Source: Earliella scabrosa (lineage: Eukaryota > Basidiomycota > Agaricomycetes > Polyporales > Polyporaceae). From it: 64,000 nucleotides of DNA. The notes beneath the pieces were generated by a model, which saw only the letters and a program-made list of their open reading frames with translations, had not been told where the DNA came from and searched no databases. Location: NCBI GenBank assembly GCA_022605405.1, contig JABYQQ010000011.1, forward strand, positions 62,001-126,000, given 5' to 3'. The position numbers and the translations under genes are program-made. Shown in pieces: positions 58,600 through 64,000 of the stretch (position 1 is the first letter of the stretch; every line of letters begins with the position of its first letter).

Positions 58600-61063
58600 C
58601 TAAGTTCTAAAGGCCCACCAGGCCTTCTCTGAGAACCGGATGGGCGCGACGCGACGGCCCTCGCATGAAACGAGGGTCAATGCTTGTGGACCCAGAGTAG
58701 CCTCATACAGTACGACGGGGGGGTGCGTGTATAGCGGCGAATCGGCAGAGGCACGAAACGAGTCCTTGGTGAAGTGATGACCGGAGTGACTACGCACAGG
58801 TCGTCAGCATGAGGGAATAGGCAATGTTAAATGGACGCGAATCACTCACCATTCGGTGAAATGGTCTTTGAGATCAGCATAGCGATAGGCTCGGCGAGAT
58901 GCCGGCCATGAGCACTGAGTGCAGGTCCAGCGAGTGCGGAACGTCATCTCGGCCGTTGTCAAGTCGCGGGTGCTATACTCCACCATCTTCACTTTCGCCG
59001 CAACCTGTGGCGACGCTTGCTTCCACTGGATACTGTGACCGGCATGGTCTTTGAACATGTGGTAGATCTGCGACGGAAAGTTAACGGTGTGGCAGGTGGT
59101 TATGAGGGCTTCCGGGAACGACATACAGCTTGGCGCCAATCCATGATCACCATGGCCTTTCCCGGCTGGCTACAGGACCCACAGGCAAGTCGCGCGCTGT
59201 CGCATCGAGCCTGATCGGCATAGCAGGCCTGAGGAGTCAGGCCGCACGCCGCCCAAACCGCATGCACAGCGTCGCGGCATGCACGGAGTGATACGGACGA
59301 CCACGGGAGGAGACCCTTCGAATGGAATGTGCACGCACTTTGAAACATGTTGCCGTCCTCCGTAACGAGGCGGGGATAGGCTCCATCGGCCCATAAGCGA
59401 CAATGGGGATCCAGCAACCTCCAGTCAGAGTCGTGACCGTAGCAACAGATATGGATCATGGCCATCGCTCCGGGGACAAGTTCTTGGCATCGAGTGCACC
59501 AGAATAGTGCATCTGGGAGTGTGAGCGGTTGGGCCCGAGCGGCGGACGACCTGGTAGCAACCATAGAAAGGTGCTGAGGCACTTCCGTGAGCGATAGAAG
59601 AGTCAGCAATGTGGTTTCGCGGCGCGATCTCCACTGCCGAATGTAGTCTTCGACCATCATCTTGCATGAATGCAGGGTGACGTGGATGTCACCATGGAGG
59701 CGAACCATGGCAGCAACGTCTTCTAAAGCGACGAGGTCCCAAGAGCACGGCAATACCTCATTGACCCCCGCTTGGGACTCCTCACGACCCTCAATAGCCG
59801 TGTCCAACTTCTGCAGACGAGTCAACATGACCGTCGCGAATTCAAGTCGTCGACCAAGATTCCGGCGCGCGTCGAGGAACTGCTGGAGATCGGGTAGGAC
59901 TCGGGACCATTCTGGGCAGATCGTGTAAGTGACAGAGTCCGTATATCATTGAACATGCACTACACACCGGTATTGGACAGGGCTTTAGGCTTATCCACGA
60001 ACGCTCGCAGGCGTGAGGGCAATGCCTGACGGTCCAGGCCGAGCTTGAACCATTCTGAACCGTACCCAAGCCTTGTGAGCTTACGGCCGATCCTACATCA
60101 GGCTCAGTGATTTTGAACGGGTGTGCTAGCGCAATACTTACTGTGAGGAGCGCTCTTGCTGAATCGCTGCAACTCGCTGACGCTCTAACTCTTCGCGCCG
60201 ACCATGCCATTCAAAGCATCTGTTAGCATGCTAGGGAGACGGGATCAGTAAAGATCATCGCAGCGCCGGAGTCAACTCACAAGAAGACGTGCAGCCGTTG
60301 AGAAACATTTGGTCGCTATACGCGGCGCGCGGTTGTTCTCTGATGTGGCGTACATAGCGGCGGCGAACTTCTCGATATCGGGGAGATGGAAAGTCACGGT
60401 CGGCGCAACCATATTGTCTAAGCAAGAGATGAGGAATACCCTTGAAATGAACGCGGAGCCCACTCACCGGTTACACGACGAAGACAGGGGAACACTTGAT
60501 CGCCCTCCCACTGCTGAAGATATGTGCCCTCCGGTAGCCAATTGAAGGGATGTGCTGTAGTGGTTCTGAAGCAAAAGGCACGGAACAATGGTGAGAACCA
60601 CGGCCATACGCGAACGCACGATAGAGAATTACCTCGCGCGCTCGCATTCAGAGCAGTAACGGGCGTAAAATTGCCAGATAGGACTCCGACTGCGATCATC
60701 GCTGTTGAGGCAATTCTGGCAGTGGTTCCCAAAGCATAGCGCAGCATATTGAGTTTCAGTAAGCCACTCCGGGCACTCGGGCAATCCCTCCTCGTTCTTC
60801 CTAGCTAGTTGCCACAGTTTGACACTGTCTGGCCCCTGCATGTGTTGACGAATCTGCTTATTAACCCTGGAGATGACGAGAAGATCGGCGGGGGATAGTG
60901 ATCTGGTAATCTAGAACACAGAGCTATTGTGAGGGAAGGGTGTAGGGCTAGCATGGAAACATGCCTCGTATTGCAGATCAAGTGGCAGTTGTAGCCACGA
61001 TCGTTTCGACGATGTCGCGCCTGAGACGCGCTTGTTAGTGCGGTTTCTCTTGCGCGGAGACAT
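58600..61063 (-). CDS. F-box protein with cysteine-rich segments (672 aa), 9 exons
   Basis: F-box proteins recruit targets to SCF ubiquitin ligases. Exons 61063-60965, 60910-60633, 60565-60468, 60417-60281, 60230-60142, 60092-59968, 59911-59127, 59067-58850 and 58789-58600 sum to 673 codons with every junction in phase. The F-box is at residues about 25-70 (LQLPLDLQYEITRSLSPADL, then VNKQIRQHM and LWQLARK). It is followed by the paired-cysteine block CFGNHCQNC...YCSEC characteristic of a large mushroom family, a basic helical stretch with CFEWHGRREELERQRV, and a C-terminal region with VWAACGLTP, ACGSC and a Cys2-His-type WTCTQCSWP...LKDHF. Intron 1 appears to use a GC-AG splice pair. Such genes are highly multiplied in agaricomycetes; the target is unknown. 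Confidence 0.8.
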
Positions 61064-61451
61064 TCTGGGTGAGACACTAACATCGCATGTGCCAATTTGG
61101 CTGGGTTATAGCGTATGTCGCTGCGCATAAAGGTCTCTTGCCAGACAATAGGATGGTAAGCGGCTCAAAGCCTCTGTTTCGATAGACTGGCGTCAGCGCA
61201 TTCAGTGGCAGTGCTGGCGCTTCGACGCGAGTTCCAACAGTAACTTAGTGCAGAGATATGTCTACTACTCATTTCCACCGCCCTCGCCAGTGCCTTCGCC
61301 AGTTCCAGCCTCGTCAACCAATCTAACATCTTCGGGACCACGCTCTCCGTCAGCGCTAACCCCGTCGACGGGTCTGACTTCTTCATGACCGCGCCCTTCG
61401 CCAGCCCCGTGGGCGTTATCTGGCACCGTCGTGACCACATCTCAACTACAA

Positions 61452-62150
61452 TCAGGACTCGGTATCCTTCTGAATGTGTATGCATACTTACTAGAGTGAA
61501 GGCCGCACACCTGCGGTTGTGAGGGAGGAAGATGGCTGGGGACGATGTTCAGGGCGCGACGCAGAGTCAATTCCTGCTCCTCTCGCTGAACATAAGCGGC
61601 GATGTGCGCGTCGTTGATCGCCTTGACGCAGGACAGATAATCGATGCGCTCATTGAACTGTATCTCGATAGACTCGAAGCGCACGTCAACGGGTGCGGCT
61701 GAGACCAGCGACGGTGCCTAAGCAGGGATAAGTATGAGTGTATACTAATTGAGGAACGGACCCACCCAGGTCAAATAGAGCGTGACGATCTTTTCGTCGG
61801 GATCTGGACGCATGGTGATGTTGTCATCCAGGACGAGTGCAACTTGAGCAACCGGCGGGTAGGGTGCCCTCTGACACTCAAGGACTTCGCAAATCAATAG
61901 ACCGACTACGCAGACCGCGTGAGCATGGTTCCATCATGAAAGAGACTACGAACACTTGTCTTGCCCAAGCTCCACCACCGCGATGTATGCAGTCTTCCAG
62001 TCGGACCAATTGGGAAGCTTATAAGAGGCGTTATCGGTCACAAAGTCGGCATACGGTACGTCGCACCCGCTAAGTTTAGCAAACGTGAGTATCCGCTCCT
62101 ACAACCATCCAAAGGGATCCTTACGGAGGAAGGGGGGCTGCTGTAGCCAT
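61452..62150 (-). CDS. Small orphan protein (about 155 aa)
   Basis: Model: exons 62150-62125, 62069-61956, 61868-61766, 61717-61511 and 61469-61452. The central part is confident (APYPPVAQVALVLDDNITM, EKIVTLYLTW, FESIEIQFNERIDYLSCVKA, QREEQELTLRRALNIVPS); the exon 2-3 junction uses a weak GTGTTC donor and the last exon is tiny. Beyond the stop, 61165-61440 has two competing open frames that I cannot assign. Function unknown. Confidence 0.5.
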
Positions 62151-62589
62151 CTTGGAGGGTCAAACGAGTATACGAGGGGGTGAGGAAGAGGATGGGATGG
62201 ACGCAAGACGGACGCCACTGATAGGCTCCGGCAACAAAGCTGTCGGAGTGGCGTGGTGACACGGAACAAGCGCAATCTGCCGAAGATCGCTGCGCCCAGC
62301 CTACATTCCAAAGTGCACGCACAGAACTTTTGAACAGCGCGTCATCCGCTGATCTAACAAAGCAAATATATGAACACGATTGTAATTGATGTGAGAAATG
62401 AGTTATGACGCACCAGTTGGGAACACCTCGCTGTGTATGCCCAACAAAACTGCTAGACTGGTCAACGTGTAGAAGATGTAGTAGACGGGCCTCGCTGTCT
62501 CACATATAGACGTCGTCAAGCGCTCACATCCTGCGCTATCGGCTACTGTTTCAAGTTGGCGTACAACAGAGGAATATTACAAACTAAAC
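62151..62589. other. Intergenic stretch
   Basis: Upstream of the 155-aa gene and downstream of the 446-aa gene on the same strand. No additional coding region or repeat was noticed. Confidence 0.5.
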
Positions 62590-63983
62590 TCATCTTGTGG
62601 CTGATCCACTCCGCGGTACTGGGGGAAGAAGGTGAGGAAGGAGGGGAGCGCGAGTGAACAAGTCGAAGAAATTTGTCACGTAGAACGATGCGAGGGTGAA
62701 CTCCATCGCCTCAATCACCTCCGGGGCCTCCGATCCGAGCAAGGGTTTTGCGTTCGCAATCTCCGGTGGGCATCCTGGCCAATACGAGAGTATCCCCCGG
62801 AAAGCGTTCAGTGCTGGAACTCGACGTTGGGGCAGAGGGGCGAAAAGTCCGATGGATTGTTCTGTTGGCAAAAATGATAGGGTGCGGATGGTGTGCGAAG
62901 GGAAGATTTGTGACAAGTCGTCCTCGCGTATAGCCTCTTCCCGACGACTCCTGCGTGGACGGAGATACTGATCGACTGCCAAGAGCTCATATCGAAAGCC
63001 GAGCTCGAACATCTCCCAAAGGACGAGCGGCGCTATGTCATTGTCGACACGAGTGAGGTTGTAGTGGTGCCATTGAATGGGGGCTTGAGTCGTAGTATCG
63101 AACACATGGCCGGGAAAGGAGTCGCTCAGGAGGTTTCTGATAACTTGAGCGCGTTGACTGCTGCGGGTATCTGCTGGCCCCTTCGCATCGTCTAAGGTAT
63201 TGAGGAAAGAACGCCAATTTTGGGGAGATACTTGGAAGACGGTAGAGTTCGGAATGCGGAGCAAGTAGAGCCAGACTTGCCGTATCCGTAGCCAGTTCAT
63301 GATGTACCGTTCGACGCGCCGGGGATCCTGAGGGCCGAGGATAAGAGCAGGCTCCGGGATCCAATATCCTCGGAGAACCTGGGGTTTTGGTGGACCTGAG
63401 CGGTCCAAGTTGTCGATAGCTCGCCTCCATCCAGCTAACGCTTTGGGCATCCAAGCATGGTCAACCTCCGCGAATTTGTCCCGACCCCTGCGGTACGATG
63501 CATGGACAGAGGAACTGGCCTGACTTCGACCGTGTTCATCTACAATGTATGCATTAGGTGGTGATAGCCTTCGACGCGTGGATGATACATACATGGTTTG
63601 AGACGATGTGAAGAACTCAACGTCCCCACTCCTCGGATCGGGCCCGTGGCCTGATCAGACACTGAGGCAGTGATGCGGTAGTCCGGACATACGACGGCGT
63701 TCAATGAGATGTCTCTATATGTATGACCGCTATTCAACATGACTGCCAGATGCCTCTCGCCAGCTAGCCCTCTGAACAGATGCTCTCCGTTGTCGAGAGG
63801 CTCTTGACACAAGCCCGTAGGTTGTCTGAACGACACCACTTGACGGATCTTGGGATCGATGATCTTCGACACAGGACGAACGAACCAAACCGGCAAGCCG
63901 GCAAACCAGAGCTTATGGACTACGCCCGGGTCGCACGTCCAAGCTCCAATGGTGGCCTCTGTGTGTGGTGGCGGCGAGGACAT
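62590..63983 (-). CDS. Conserved agaricomycete orphan (446 aa)
   Basis: Two exons (63983-63593 and 63539-62590) joined by a GTATGT...TAG intron give 446 residues starting MSSPPPHTEATIGAW. Landmarks: GLPVWFVRPVSKI, QVLRGYWIPEPALILGPQ, YIMNWLRIRQVWLYLL, LWEMFELGFRYELLAVDQYL, LSYWPGCPPEIA and a C-terminal VTNFFDLF. I recognise this layout from a widespread mushroom protein family that is often found in variable, transposon-rich regions, but no function is established to my knowledge. The ATG lies 18 bases from the window end, so an upstream exon cannot be excluded. Confidence 0.75.
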
Positions 63984-64000
63984 GGGGAGTACCGCTGCGC

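Noticed and set aside
61165..61440. Extra C-terminal exon of the 155-aa gene
   Set aside because: Two frames are open (one Gly/Glu-rich, one Leu/Ala-rich), but neither joins the upstream exon in phase with an acceptable acceptor, so I left it unassigned.
1..64000. CRISPR arrays, bacterial operons, ribosomal RNA genes
   Set aside because: Spliceosomal introns and fungal retroelements rule out a prokaryote; no regularly spaced repeats with unique spacers and no rRNA-like sequence were seen.

Overview
The window looks like nuclear DNA of an agaricomycete (mushroom-forming basidiomycete) fungus. The reasons are densely packed genes with 40-60 nt GT-AG introns and several gene families that I know from agaricomycete genomes: an F-box/cysteine protein, a DUF2235 hydrolase, a multi-exon Tnp2 transposase, and a 446-residue conserved orphan. 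A chromodomain Ty3/Gypsy element and a large RepHel Helitron are also present. Gene names and families come from reading translations by eye; no database search was possible.

Region 1 (1-16.9 kb) is a transposon graveyard. It holds the end of a non-autonomous Helitron that cuts off an agaricomycete orphan pseudogene, an antisense Ty1/Copia element with one LTR, the 3' end of a LINE with a poly(A) tail, a frameshifted conserved gene, a solo Copia LTR, and a 5'-truncated Ty3/Gypsy chromovirus.

Region 2 (17.06-30.34 kb) is AT-rich. I read it as one 13.3-kb autonomous Helitron-like element. It encodes an HUH/Y2 replication initiator, a Pif1-type helicase and a C-terminal cysteine-peptidase-like domain. 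Three smaller relatives with the same unusual ends have inserted into it (17710-18627, 21769-22960, 26776-29566). Two of these sit exactly between A and T, and mentally removing them restores the host reading frame. The host copy is also disabled by several stops and a frameshift.

Region 3 (30.3-34.7 kb) holds SINE-like tRNA-related units, another Helitron end, two terminal-inverted-repeat elements without coding capacity, and purine- or pyrimidine-rich minisatellites.

Region 4 (34.7-64 kb) is GC-richer and gene-dense, with almost every gene on the minus strand. I could build phase-consistent exon models for a 1036-aa orphan, a SUN-domain protein, a complete 1244-aa Tnp2/CACTA-type transposase, a coiled-coil protein with a C-terminal membrane anchor, three related membrane-anchored proteins with a shared C-terminal domain, two further orphans, a decayed DUF2235 hydrolase, a small 151-aa protein, a 672-aa F-box protein, a 155-aa orphan and a 446-aa orphan. 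One 169-aa gene lies on the plus strand. The exon models are predictions from splice motifs and reading frame only, without transcript support.
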